Shown here piece by piece: positions 16,947-24,815 of a DNA stretch of 35,253 bases; positions within the stretch are counted from its first letter, which is position 1; each line of letters begins with the position of its first letter. The notes beneath the pieces are model-generated. The model was not told the DNA's origin. It saw only the letters and a list, made by a program, of their open reading frames with translations, and searched no databases. Origin of the DNA: CAZQXD01 sp964597315 (GTDB lineage: Bacteria; Pseudomonadota; Gammaproteobacteria; Competibacterales; Competibacteraceae); contig CAZQXD010000041.1 in assembly GCA_964597315.1 (NCBI GenBank), positions 1 to 35,253 of the forward strand, read 5' to 3'. The translations under genes were made by a program, and so were the position numbers.

Positions 16947-17252
16947 ATGATCACGCTGACCGACTACCTGGTGCTGGGAGCGATTCTGTTCTGCCTCAGC
17001 GTCGCCGGCATTTTCCTGAACCGCAAGAACGTCATCATCCTGCTCATGTCCATCGAGCTGATGCTGCTGGCGGTGAACTTCAACTTTATCGCCTTTTCCC
17101 GGTTTTTGGGGGACACGGCTGGGCAGGTCTTCGTGTTCTTCATCCTCACCGTGGCGGCGGCCGAATCGGCCATCGGCCTGGCTATCCTGGTGGTGCTGTT
17201 CCGTAATCGGCGCACCATCAACGTCGCCGATCTGGACCTGATGAAGGGCTGA
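16947..17252 (+). CDS. nuoK: NADH-quinone oxidoreductase subunit K
   Basis: NuoK (ND4L homologue) is a three-helix antiporter-like membrane subunit. In the 101 residues the two membrane glutamates essential in the family are present as E37 (LMSIELMLLAVNFN) and E73 (VAAAESAIGLA). The ATG at 16947 is preceded by a strong GTGGGGGA ribosome binding site. An upstream in-frame extension to 16842 would fall within nuoJ and is not family-like. nuoL follows 4 bp after the stop. Confidence 0.98.
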   Translation: MITLTDYLVLGAILFCLSVAGIFLNRKNVIILLMSIELMLLAVNFNFIAFSRFLGDTAGQVFVFFILTVAAAESAIGLAILVVLFRNRRTINVADLDLMKG

Positions 17253-17256
17253 GTGC

Positions 17257-19206
17257 ATGGAAACCATCTATCTCTGGATCGTCCTGGCGCCCTTGCTGGG
17301 CGCCATCGCCACTGGCCTGACCTGCCTGTGGCTGCCCCGGGCCGCAGCACACTGGATTACCCTTCTCGGGGTGGCGGTGTCTTTTGCGCTGTCTTTGGTG
17401 GTGCTGGACGACGTGCTGGGGGGCGCTCCCACCTATAACGGCACGGTGTACACCTGGATGGTGGTGGAGGGCATCCGCCTGGAGATCGGTTTTCTGGTGG
17501 ACTCCCTGACCGCGCTGATGATCACCGTGGTCAGCTTCGTGTCCCTGATGGTGCATATCTACACCATCGGTTATATGCACGACGATCCGGGTTATAACCG
17601 CTTTTTCAGCTATATCTCCCTATTCACCTTCGCCATGCTGATGCTGGTGATGGCCAACAACTTTTTGCAGTTGTTCTTCGGCTGGGAGGCGGTGGGCTTG
17701 GTGTCTTATCTTCTGATCGGTTTCTGGTATCAGCGGCCCACGGCTATTTTCGCCAATATGAAAGCCTTTTTAGTCAACCGGGTGGGGGATTTCGGGTTTC
17801 TCCTGGGCATCGCCGGGGTACTGATGTATTTCAACAGTCTGGATTATGGCGATGTGTTCCGGGCCGCGCCCCTGAGCGCCGGACTGACCCTGGAGGTCAT
17901 CCCCGGCGTGGCTTGGTCGGTGCCGACCCTGATCTGTCTGCTGCTGTTCATCGGCGCCATGGGCAAGTCCGCCCAGGTGCCCCTGCATGTGTGGCTACCG
18001 GACTCCATGGAAGGCCCCACCCCCATTTCGGCGCTGATCCACGCCGCCACCATGGTCACCGCCGGCATCTTCATGGTGGCCCGCATGTCGCCCCTGTTCG
18101 AGTTGTCGGAAACGGCCCTGTCGGTGGTGCTGGTGATCGGCGCAATCACCGCCCTGTTCATGGGCCTGCTGGGCATCGTCCAGAACGACATCAAGCGGGT
18201 GGTGGCCTATTCCACCCTGTCCCAGCTCGGCTATATGACCGTGGCCCTGGGCGCCTCGGCCTATTCGGCGGCCATCTACCATCTAATGACCCACGCCTTT
18301 TTCAAGGCCCTGCTGTTCCTGGCCGCCGGCTCGGTGATCATCGCCCTACATCATGAGCAGGACATTCGCAAGATGGGCAATCTCCGCAAATACATGCCCA
18401 TCACCTGGTTCACCTTTCTGATGGGCACCCTGGCCCTGGTGGGTACGCCGTTTTTCTCCGGCTATTACTCCAAGGACAGCCTCATCGAGGCGGTGAGCCT
18501 GTCCCACACTCCCGGAGCCGGATTCGCCTATTTCTGCGTACTGATCGGGGTGTTCGTCACCGCCCTGTATTCCTTCCGGGTGTATTTTCTAGTGTTTCAT
18601 GGCTCCGAGCGCATGGACCACCACGCCCGGGAGCATCTCCATGAAACCCCCTGGGTGGTGACCGGCCCGCTGATCCTGCTGGCCATCCCGTCGGTCATCA
18701 TCGGCTATCTCACGGTCGGCCCGGTGCTGTTCGGGGAGTTTTTCGCCGGAGCTATCCATGTGGCCCCCGAACATCCGGCCATGGCCCATCTGGCCGAGGA
18801 ATTCCATGGTCCCTTCGGCTTTGCCCTGCACGGTCTGATCGGCCCGGCCTTCTGGCTGGCCCTGGGGGGGGCGGTGGCGGCTTGGTATCTGTATATTCGG
18901 CGGCCAGAACTGCCCGGAGCCTTACAACAGCGGTTTGGCGCCCTGTACGAGGTGCTGGACCGCAAGTACGGCTTCGACGAGTTTAATCAGGCGTTTTTCG
19001 CCGCTGGCAGCCGGCTGCTGGGCCGCGCCCTCTGGAAATACGGTGACGCCGGGCTGATCGACGGGCTGCTGGTGAACGGCGCGGCCCATACCGTGGGCTG
19101 GGTGTCGGCCCTGGCCCGCCATCTGCAAACCGGGTACCTCTACCACTATGCGTTCGCCATGCTGATCGGGCTGCTGGTCATGCTGACCTGGCTGATGCTG
19201 CGCTGA
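17257..19206 (+). CDS. nuoL: NADH-quinone oxidoreductase subunit L
   Basis: NuoL (ND5 homologue) is the distal antiporter-like proton-pumping subunit of complex I. It carries the long lateral helix that spans the membrane arm. The 649-residue product has the channel glutamate E144 (LFFGWEAVGLVSYLLIGFW) and the lysine K237 (GAMGKSAQVPLHVWLPDSM), followed by PTPISALIHAATMVTAG. The C-terminal lateral/anchor helix region reaches to residue 649. Length and charged residues are normal. It starts 4 bp after nuoK. Confidence 0.98.
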   Translation: METIYLWIVLAPLLGAIATGLTCLWLPRAAAHWITLLGVAVSFALSLVVLDDVLGGAPTYNGTVYTWMVVEGIRLEIGFLVDSLTALMITVVSFVSLMVHIYTIGYMHDDPGYNRFFSYISLFTFAMLMLVMANNFLQLFFGWEAVGLVSYLLIGFWYQRPTAIFANMKAFLVNRVGDFGFLLGIAGVLMYFNSLDYGDVFRAAPLSAGLTLEVIPGVAWSVPTLICLLLFIGAMGKSAQVPLHVWLPDSMEGPTPISALIHAATMVTAGIFMVARMSPLFELSETALSVVLVIGAITALFMGLLGIVQNDIKRVVAYSTLSQLGYMTVALGASAYSAAIYHLMTHAFFKALLFLAAGSVIIALHHEQDIRKMGNLRKYMPITWFTFLMGTLALVGTPFFSGYYSKDSLIEAVSLSHTPGAGFAYFCVLIGVFVTALYSFRVYFLVFHGSERMDHHAREHLHETPWVVTGPLILLAIPSVIIGYLTVGPVLFGEFFAGAIHVAPEHPAMAHLAEEFHGPFGFALHGLIGPAFWLALGGAVAAWYLYIRRPELPGALQQRFGALYEVLDRKYGFDEFNQAFFAAGSRLLGRALWKYGDAGLIDGLLVNGAAHTVGWVSALARHLQTGYLYHYAFAMLIGLLVMLTWLMLR

Positions 19207-19223
19207 CCTAGGAACTAACAAGA

Positions 19224-20771
19224 ATGCTTGCCGATTTGCCCCTGCTGAGTCTCGTCATCTGGACCCCGATCCTGGGCGGCGCCGCAGTGCTGTTCGTGGG
19301 AGACGGCAATCCCCAGGGCGCCCGCCGCCTGGCCCTGGTGGTGGCCAGCGCCGCGTTTTTGCTCTGCCTGCCCCTGTACAGCCTGTTCGACACCGCCACC
19401 GCCGCCATGCAGTTCCGGGAACTGGCGGTCTGGATACCGGCCTTCAATATCTATTACCACCTGGGTGTGGATGGTTTTTCGGTGCCCCTGATCCTGCTCA
19501 CCAGCTTCACCACGGTACTGGTGGTGATCGCCGGCTGGGAGGTGATTCAGTATCGGGTGGCCCAGTATCTGGCGGCGTTTCTGATCATGGAAGGGCTAAT
19601 GATTGGCGTATTTGCCGCCTTGGACGCCATTCTGTTCTATTTCTTCTTTGAGGCCATGCTAATCCCCATGTTCCTGATTATCGGTATCTGGGGTGGGCCG
19701 CGACGGGTGTATGCCACCATCAAGTTTTTCCTCTATACCTTCCTGGGTTCGGTGTTCATGCTGGTGGCGCTCATCTATATGTCTTTCCAGGCCGGCAGCT
19801 TCGCGATCCTGGATTTCCACCACCTGCCCCTGAACCCCACCGAGCAGATTCTGATCTTTCTGGCGTTTTTAGCCGCCTTCGCCGTCAAAGTACCCATGTT
19901 CCCAGTGCATACCTGGCTGCCTGACGCCCATGTGGAAGCGCCCACCGGCGGTTCGGTGGTCTTGGCGGCCATCACCCTGAAAATCGGCGGCTATGGGTTT
20001 TTACGTTTTGCCCTGCCCATCACCCCTTACGCCGCCAGCACCCTGGACTGGCTGGTGATCACCCTGTCCCTGATCGCCGTGGTCTATATCGGCCTGGTGG
20101 CCCTGGTGCAGCAGGATATGAAAAAACTCATCGCCTATTCGTCCATCGCCCATATGGGTTTTGTCACCCTGGGTTTTTTCATCGTGTTCGGCATCCACGA
20201 GCAGACCGGCGCCTTCGACGGGGCGGTGATGGGTATCGAGGGGGGCATGGTGCAGATGATCTCCCACGGCTTCATCTCCGGGGCGCTGTTCCTGTGCGTG
20301 GGGGTACTCTACGACCGTCTGCATTCTCGGCGGATCGACGACTATGGCGGCGTAGTGAACACCATGCCAGTGTTCGCCGCCTTCATGGTGCTGTTCGCCA
20401 TGGCCAACGCCGGGCTGCCCGGCACCTCCGGCTTCGTGGGCGAATTCCTGGTGATCCTGGCCAGTTTCAGGGCCGACTTCTGGATCGCCTTTTTAGCTGC
20501 CCTGACCCTGATCCTGGGGGCCGCCTACACCCTATGGCTGGTCAAGCGGGTGATTTTTGGGGCGGTGGCCAACCCTGGCGTGGCGGGGCTTAGGGATCTC
20601 AGTGGCCGGGAGACGGTCATGCTGTCCCTGCTGGCCGTGGCGGTGCTGGGCCTAGGGGTCTGGCCGGATCCCCTGGTGACGGTGATGCACGCCTCGGCAG
20701 AACACCTGGTCCAGCATATCGCCGACCTGAAAGTGGACGGGGCGCTGCGCCTGGCCACGGCGCCCCGATAA
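19224..20771 (+). CDS. nuoM: NADH-quinone oxidoreductase subunit M
   Basis: NuoM (ND4 homologue) is the second antiporter-like proton-pumping subunit. Its 515 residues form about 14 membrane helices. The proton-channel residues are E143 (FYFFFEAMLIPM) and K222 (AFAVKVPMFPVHTWLPDAH), followed by VEAPTGGSVVLAAITLKIGGYG. Length is normal. The ATG at 19224 is 17 bp after nuoL, with a weak AGGAA binding site upstream. nuoN begins 24 bp after its stop. Confidence 0.98.
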   Translation: MLADLPLLSLVIWTPILGGAAVLFVGDGNPQGARRLALVVASAAFLLCLPLYSLFDTATAAMQFRELAVWIPAFNIYYHLGVDGFSVPLILLTSFTTVLVVIAGWEVIQYRVAQYLAAFLIMEGLMIGVFAALDAILFYFFFEAMLIPMFLIIGIWGGPRRVYATIKFFLYTFLGSVFMLVALIYMSFQAGSFAILDFHHLPLNPTEQILIFLAFLAAFAVKVPMFPVHTWLPDAHVEAPTGGSVVLAAITLKIGGYGFLRFALPITPYAASTLDWLVITLSLIAVVYIGLVALVQQDMKKLIAYSSIAHMGFVTLGFFIVFGIHEQTGAFDGAVMGIEGGMVQMISHGFISGALFLCVGVLYDRLHSRRIDDYGGVVNTMPVFAAFMVLFAMANAGLPGTSGFVGEFLVILASFRADFWIAFLAALTLILGAAYTLWLVKRVIFGAVANPGVAGLRDLSGRETVMLSLLAVAVLGLGVWPDPLVTVMHASAEHLVQHIADLKVDGALRLATAPR

Positions 20772-20795
20772 ACACCGAATTCCAAGGACCCAGCC

Positions 20796-22235
20796 ATGAC
20801 TTTCGTCGCCCCCGACTTCTCACCGGCCCTGCCGGAGATCTTCATCGTCGCCGCGGCCTGCCTGGTCCTGGTGATCGACGTGTTCCTTCCCCGGGAGCAG
20901 CGCCAGGTCACTTATCTGCTTAGCCAGATCACCCTGGGGGTGGCGCTGGTGCTGACCATGGCAGACTTCGCTGGGGAGCCGGTGCTCACCTTCCACGGCC
21001 ATTTCATCCGCGACCCCATGGGCGACATTCTCAAAGTCGGCATCTACATCGCCGCCGCCGCCGCCTTTCTGTATGCCCGGGATTACCTCCAGGATCGGGA
21101 ACTGTTCAAGGGTGAGTACTACGTCCTGGGCCTGTTCGGGGTACTGGGCATGTTGGTGATGGTCTCGGCCCACAGCTTCCTGACCGTGTATCTGGGCCTG
21201 GAGTTGTTGTCCCTGTGTCTGTACGCCATGGTGGCTGTGGACCGTGACTCGCCCGTGGCCTGCGAGGCGGCCATGAAATACTTCGTACTGGGCGCCCTGG
21301 CCTCGGGGATGCTGCTATATGGTATCTCCATGCTCTACGGGGCCACCGGCAGTCTGGACATCCAAGCCGTGGCCACGGCGGTCCAGGCCCAGGATGGGGC
21401 GGGGGCGGATCTGGTGCTGGTCTTTGGTCTGGTGTTCCTGGTGGTGGGCTTGGCCTTCAAACTGGGGGCTGTGCCTTTTCATATGTGGCTCCCGGATGTG
21501 TACCATGGCGCGCCCACGCCAGTGACCCTGTATCTGGGTTCTGCTCCAAAGCTGGCCGCTTTTGCCCTGGTCATACGGGTGCTGGTGGACGGACTGGGCG
21601 CCCTGCATGCCGACTGGCAGCAAATGTTGGTGGTACTGGCGGTGCTGTCCATCGCCCTAGGCAATCTGGTGGCCATCGCCCAAAGCAATCTCAAGCGGAT
21701 GCTGGCCTACTCCACTATCTCCCATGTGGGCTTTTTACTGCTGGGAGTGCTGGCCGGCACTTCCCAGGGCTATGCCGCCGCACTATTTTACACCATCACC
21801 TATGTGTTGATGACCCTGGGTTCCTTCGGGGTGATCGTGGTGTTGAGCCGGGCCGGCTTCGAATCGGATAGGCTCAAGGACTTCAAGGGTCTGAACGAGC
21901 GCAGCCCATGGTTAGCCTTTATGATGCTGCTGATCATGATGTCCCTGGCCGGCATTCCCGGACTGGTGGGCTTCCCGGCCAAGCTGCTGGTGATTCAGGC
22001 GGTGGTGAGCGTGGACCTGGTATGGTTGGCGGTGGTAGCGGTGGTATTCTCGGTCATCGGCGCTTTTTATTATCTGCGGGTGGTCAAACTCATGTATTTC
22101 GACGCCCCGGAGCAGACCGCTCCCATCGCCCCGAGCTTAGATACTCGGGTGGCGATCAGCGCCAACGGTCTGCTGGTATTGGCGTTGGGCGTGTATCCTG
22201 CGGGATTAATTAGTTTATGTTTAACAGCGTTTTGA
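20796..22235 (+). CDS. nuoN: NADH-quinone oxidoreductase subunit N
   Basis: NuoN (ND2 homologue) is the third antiporter-like proton-pumping subunit and the last gene of the nuo operon. In the 479 residues the key charged residues are E136 (YLGLELLSLCLYAM) and K222 (GLAFKLGAVPFHMWLPDVY), followed by GAPTPVTLYLGSAPKLAAF. AAGGACC precedes the ATG. No convincing intrinsic terminator follows: CACCT-AC-AGGTG at the 3' side (22236-22247) has no T-tract. Read-through into the AT-rich cassette downstream is therefore possible. Confidence 0.98.
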   Translation: MTFVAPDFSPALPEIFIVAAACLVLVIDVFLPREQRQVTYLLSQITLGVALVLTMADFAGEPVLTFHGHFIRDPMGDILKVGIYIAAAAAFLYARDYLQDRELFKGEYYVLGLFGVLGMLVMVSAHSFLTVYLGLELLSLCLYAMVAVDRDSPVACEAAMKYFVLGALASGMLLYGISMLYGATGSLDIQAVATAVQAQDGAGADLVLVFGLVFLVVGLAFKLGAVPFHMWLPDVYHGAPTPVTLYLGSAPKLAAFALVIRVLVDGLGALHADWQQMLVVLAVLSIALGNLVAIAQSNLKRMLAYSTISHVGFLLLGVLAGTSQGYAAALFYTITYVLMTLGSFGVIVVLSRAGFESDRLKDFKGLNERSPWLAFMMLLIMMSLAGIPGLVGFPAKLLVIQAVVSVDLVWLAVVAVVFSVIGAFYYLRVVKLMYFDAPEQTAPIAPSLDTRVAISANGLLVLALGVYPAGLISLCLTAF

Positions 22236-22319
22236 CACCTACAGGTGTGTCTGCGGTATTGGAAGCGAAACGTGTGGCACGGCATATCTTTGCATTTATT
22301 GTTGTGTATTTGGAGGCCA

Positions 22320-22325
22320 TATAAT
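22320..22325 (+). promoter_or_regulatory. Candidate -10 element before the methyltransferase
   Basis: A perfect TATAAT stands at 22320-22325. The best -35 partner, TTGTTG at 22299-22304, has a short 15-bp spacer. If used, transcription would start near 22332, inside the annotated reading frame, and would favour the downstream ATG at 22349. Tentative. Confidence 0.25.
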
Positions 22326-22327
22326 CC

Positions 22328-23011
22328 ATGGTTCTGGAGAACTCGGGTATGTACAACTACGATAATAAATCGTCTGAATATTTCGGCTATGCACGAAAAG
22401 AGATGATTCCCTTTATTCCTCCAGATTGTCGGAGGCTTTTGGATGTCGGATGTGGAACAGGTAGCTTTGGAGAATTGCTAAAAAAAACCCACAAACTTGA
22501 AGTTTGGGGGGTGGAGCCAAATGCCAGTGCCGCAGAAATTGCAAAAGATAAATTAGATCACGTCGCCAACGATTTGTTTTCCGAGGATGTCGATATTCCA
22601 GATAGCCATTTTGATGCCATCATCTTTAATGACAGTCTTGAGCATTTTCCCGATCCGGCGCCGCCATTATTACTTTGTAAAAATAAACTTCGCGACAACG
22701 GAGTAGTCATTGCTTCCATACCTAATGTGAGATATATAGAAAATATGTATCATGTACTTGTTGAGATGGATTGGAAGTATCAGAAATCCGGTATTCTCGA
22801 TTATACGCATTTAAGATTCTTTACAAAAAAAAGCATTCATAGAACTTTTGAAGAATTAAATTTTGACGTCTCGTCCGTTGTTGGTATTAACCCTCATTAT
22901 TGGACAGGCAAGAAAATTTTTTTACTACGACTATTATTCAAAAAATACGTTGAAGACATGAAGTACTTACAATATGTGGTGACGGCGCGACCGCGACCCG
23001 AGAACGGATAA
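22328..23011 (+). CDS. Class I SAM-dependent methyltransferase
   Basis: The 227-residue protein has the SAM-binding motif I LLDVGCGTGSFG (37-48), the acidic motif II residue E63 (VWGVEPNASA), and a motif IV-like NDSLEHFPDP (101-110) in which H is the common post-acidic residue. It resembles methyltransferases found in surface-glycan and secondary-product loci; the substrate cannot be told. Two starts are possible: ATG 22328 (GGAGG 11 bp upstream) and ATG 22349 (MYNYDNKSSEYF, closer to typical family N-termini). The gene is conspicuously AT-rich (22681-22740 is 37% GC by hand count) beside GC-rich nuo genes, suggesting horizontal acquisition. It lies 43 bp before the sulfotransferase annotated from 23055 and is probably co-expressed with it. 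Confidence 0.85.
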   Translation: MVLENSGMYNYDNKSSEYFGYARKEMIPFIPPDCRRLLDVGCGTGSFGELLKKTHKLEVWGVEPNASAAEIAKDKLDHVANDLFSEDVDIPDSHFDAIIFNDSLEHFPDPAPPLLLCKNKLRDNGVVIASIPNVRYIENMYHVLVEMDWKYQKSGILDYTHLRFFTKKSIHRTFEELNFDVSSVVGINPHYWTGKKIFLLRLLFKKYVEDMKYLQYVVTARPRPENG

Positions 23012-23066
23012 CGTTTGTTGGAAACGACGTAAGGTCAATAATCCATTCGCGGAAGTGAGAAAAACC

Positions 23067-23873
23067 ATGGATCTAGCTGGAAAAATTTTACTTAGCAAAC
23101 TTAAGGTCTGGGAAAGTAGCAAAACTGATATCCAATGGTTTAGAGGTAAACAGGTTTTCTTTATTCTTGGCTTGGGGCGTTCGGGAACAAATTTTTTTTC
23201 GCACTTACTCAATCAGGATGACAGAGCGGTCATATTTCATGAACCCATCAGTGAGGACTTTGAAGCAGCGGCCAGTGCGCAACGGTCTTCCAAATCAGCT
23301 TTAGAGTATTTAAAAGTATATCGCATACGGAAGATGCGTCATTTGGTTTCGGATGTGGATTTTGATATCTATGGCGAAGCTAATTCTGCTTTGCGTTTTC
23401 ACGCGGATGCTCTGAGGCTTTTATTACCAGAATGCAAATTGATTCATTTGGTCAGAGACGGACGTGATGTGGTTAGGTCAATTATGGCGCGCAAGCACTA
23501 CACCGACAATGCTGCTGGTCACCATAATTTATATCCTTTGGCCGATGATCCTTTATTTTCTCGTTGGGAACATATGGATCGTTTTGAAAAGATATGCTGG
23601 TTATGGAAGGATGCCAATCAGAGGCTAGCCAATACTGTCACTCATAGGGTTAGATTTGAAGATCTGACAACTGATTACGATTATTTTAATAGAAATATTG
23701 AATTATCTTTGAATCTACGTATTGGTGAGGAAAAATGGCGGCAGTACGTGGCAAAGCCAACTAACGTGACAAAGAACGCTGTTTTGCCTCCTTGGGAAGA
23801 ATGGGAAAATTCCTTGATGGATAAATTCAATGCTATTTGTGGTGAGCAAATGCAACTTTTTGGCTACTATTAA
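23067..23873 (+). CDS. Sulfotransferase family protein
   Basis: The protein (268 residues from ATG 23067) has the two PAPS-binding signatures of sulfotransferases. The 5'-phosphosulfate loop is FFILGLGRSGTNFFSHLL (31-48), and the 3'-phosphate motif is LIHLVRDGRDVVRS (125-138) with R130 and S138. A sulfuryl group from PAPS would be moved to a hydroxyl or amine; a glycan, lipid or small metabolite acceptor is possible. No signal peptide or membrane helix is seen, so it should be cytoplasmic. A GTG at 23055 is an alternative start. Like the preceding methyltransferase it is AT-rich and foreign-looking. No glycosyltransferase or PAPS-synthesis gene adjoins the pair. Confidence 0.85.
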   Translation: MDLAGKILLSKLKVWESSKTDIQWFRGKQVFFILGLGRSGTNFFSHLLNQDDRAVIFHEPISEDFEAAASAQRSSKSALEYLKVYRIRKMRHLVSDVDFDIYGEANSALRFHADALRLLLPECKLIHLVRDGRDVVRSIMARKHYTDNAAGHHNLYPLADDPLFSRWEHMDRFEKICWLWKDANQRLANTVTHRVRFEDLTTDYDYFNRNIELSLNLRIGEEKWRQYVAKPTNVTKNAVLPPWEEWENSLMDKFNAICGEQMQLFGYY

Positions 23874-23944
23874 ACCTCTTGGCTTGGGTAGAGGCTAGGC
23901 AAGTTATTGAGTCATTGATTGTCTACATTTTCAAATCAACTTCT

Positions 23945-24047
23945 AACCTGCCTGTCCCCTTAGCCGCGTAGGGGCTGCGGGTAAGGGGGCGCCGGAAACC
24001 TGCCTGTCCCCTTAGCCGCGTAGGGGCTGCGGGTAAGGGGCGCCGGA
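23945..24047. repeat. Tandem pair of 51-52-bp palindromic (REP-like) repeats
   Basis: Two near-identical units lie head to tail, at 23945-23996 (52 nt) and 23997-24047 (51 nt). They differ by a single G in a G-run. Each contains an imperfect palindrome: CCCCTTAGCCGC pairs with GCGGGTAAGGGG (one G:G mismatch) around a 9-nt GTAGGGGCT loop. The partial AAACCGG after the second unit suggests the start of a third. GC-rich stem-forming repeats between genes resemble bacterial REP/BIME elements. Function and genome copy number cannot be judged from here. Confidence 0.75.
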
Positions 24048-24090
24048 AACCGGGATTTTGATGGGCGACAAGGCCCTGATGCTGAAGATC

Positions 24091-24119
24091 TTGTATTTCA
24101 GCAGAACTGACGTTACTAT
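24091..24119 (+). promoter_or_regulatory. Promoter of the initiator tRNA
   Basis: TTGTAT (24091-24096) and TACTAT (24114-24119) are separated by exactly 17 bp. A GC-rich discriminator (TCCGGGTC) follows, and the tRNA begins 13 bp after the -10 box. GC-rich discriminators are typical of growth-rate and stringently controlled stable-RNA promoters. It may also drive the rimP operon by read-through. Confidence 0.6.
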
Positions 24120-24132
24120 TCCGGGTCTCTGG

Positions 24133-24209
<77 letters not shown>

Positions 24210-24218
24210 CTCTGAGAG

Positions 24219-24242
24219 AAGCCCGGCAGCGGGCTTTTTTTA
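24219..24242 (+). terminator. Intrinsic terminator after tRNA-fMet
   Basis: AGCCCG (24220-24225) and CGGGCT (24230-24235) form a 6-bp stem with a GCAG loop, followed by a run of T to 24241. It is a canonical Rho-independent terminator 10 bp after the tRNA and the first of two in the leader of rimP. Confidence 0.85.
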
Positions 24243-24298
24243 TTCACGACAACTCATGGGGAGTCGTGGGGAAATCAGCCAGTATTTGCTGAACGGAG

Positions 24299-24319
24299 TG
24301 GGCCTTAGGCCCATTTTTT
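24299..24319 (+). terminator. Second intrinsic terminator/attenuator before rimP
   Basis: TGGGCC (24299-24304), loop TTA, GGCCCA (24308-24313) and TTTTTT (24314-24319) form a compact perfect terminator. It ends only 17 bp before the rimP start. Lying between the tRNA promoter and rimP, it should attenuate read-through, as in the E. coli metY-rimP leader, where tandem terminators control expression of nusA-infB. Confidence 0.8.
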
Positions 24320-24336
24320 GTTTCTGGTGGGCAGTT

Positions 24337-24792
24337 ATGCATCAAGATCCTTACAACGTGCGGCAGCGTCTCGAAGCCGTGGTGCAGGCCATGGGCTACG
24401 AATTGGTGGGGGTGGAGTTCCGCCCTCACAGCGGTAATGCACTGCTGCGAATATACATTGATAAAGAGACAGGCATCAACGTTGATGATTGCGAACAGGT
24501 GAGCCGTCAGGTCAGTGGCGTGTTGGACGTGGAAGACCCGATCCCCGGCCATTATAACTTGGAAGTCTCGTCTCCGGGTCTGGACCGGCCGCTGTTCGAG
24601 GCGGCGCATTTTGCCCGGTTCGTCGGGCATCGGGCGCGGGTGTGGCTGGAACTGCCCATGAACGGCAGAAAAAAATGGGTGGGTGTGCTAAAGGGATTGC
24701 GCGAAGACCAGGTCGTCCTGGAGAGCGAAGGGACCGAGCTGCTGATACCGTTGGAACGCATCGAAAAAGCACGATTGGTTCCCGACTTCTAG
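24337..24792 (+). CDS. rimP: Ribosome maturation factor RimP
   Basis: RimP (formerly YhbC/p15a) binds the 30S subunit and helps assemble its S12-containing region. The 151-residue product has the conserved N-terminal motif GYELVGVEFRP, the sequence LRIYIDKETGINVDDCEQVSRQ and the signature VSSPGLDRPL, followed by an SH3-like C-terminal domain. I chose ATG 24337 because it reproduces the normal 150-residue length; an upstream extension to 24256 would run through the attenuator hairpin. It is the first gene of the rimP-nusA-infB-rbfA-truB-rpsO-pnp block, with nusA 23 bp downstream. Confidence 0.96.
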   Translation: MHQDPYNVRQRLEAVVQAMGYELVGVEFRPHSGNALLRIYIDKETGINVDDCEQVSRQVSGVLDVEDPIPGHYNLEVSSPGLDRPLFEAAHFARFVGHRARVWLELPMNGRKKWVGVLKGLREDQVVLESEGTELLIPLERIEKARLVPDF

Positions 24793-24815
24793 AGACTGGT
24801 GCGGAGGCAAGCGCT

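Noticed and set aside
22236..22247. CACCT-AC-AGGTG as nuo operon terminator
   Set aside because: The stem is short with a 2-nt loop and no T-tract follows.
23945..24047. CRISPR array
   Set aside because: There are only two adjacent units with no spacer between them, and each is a palindrome joined head to tail; no cas gene is present.
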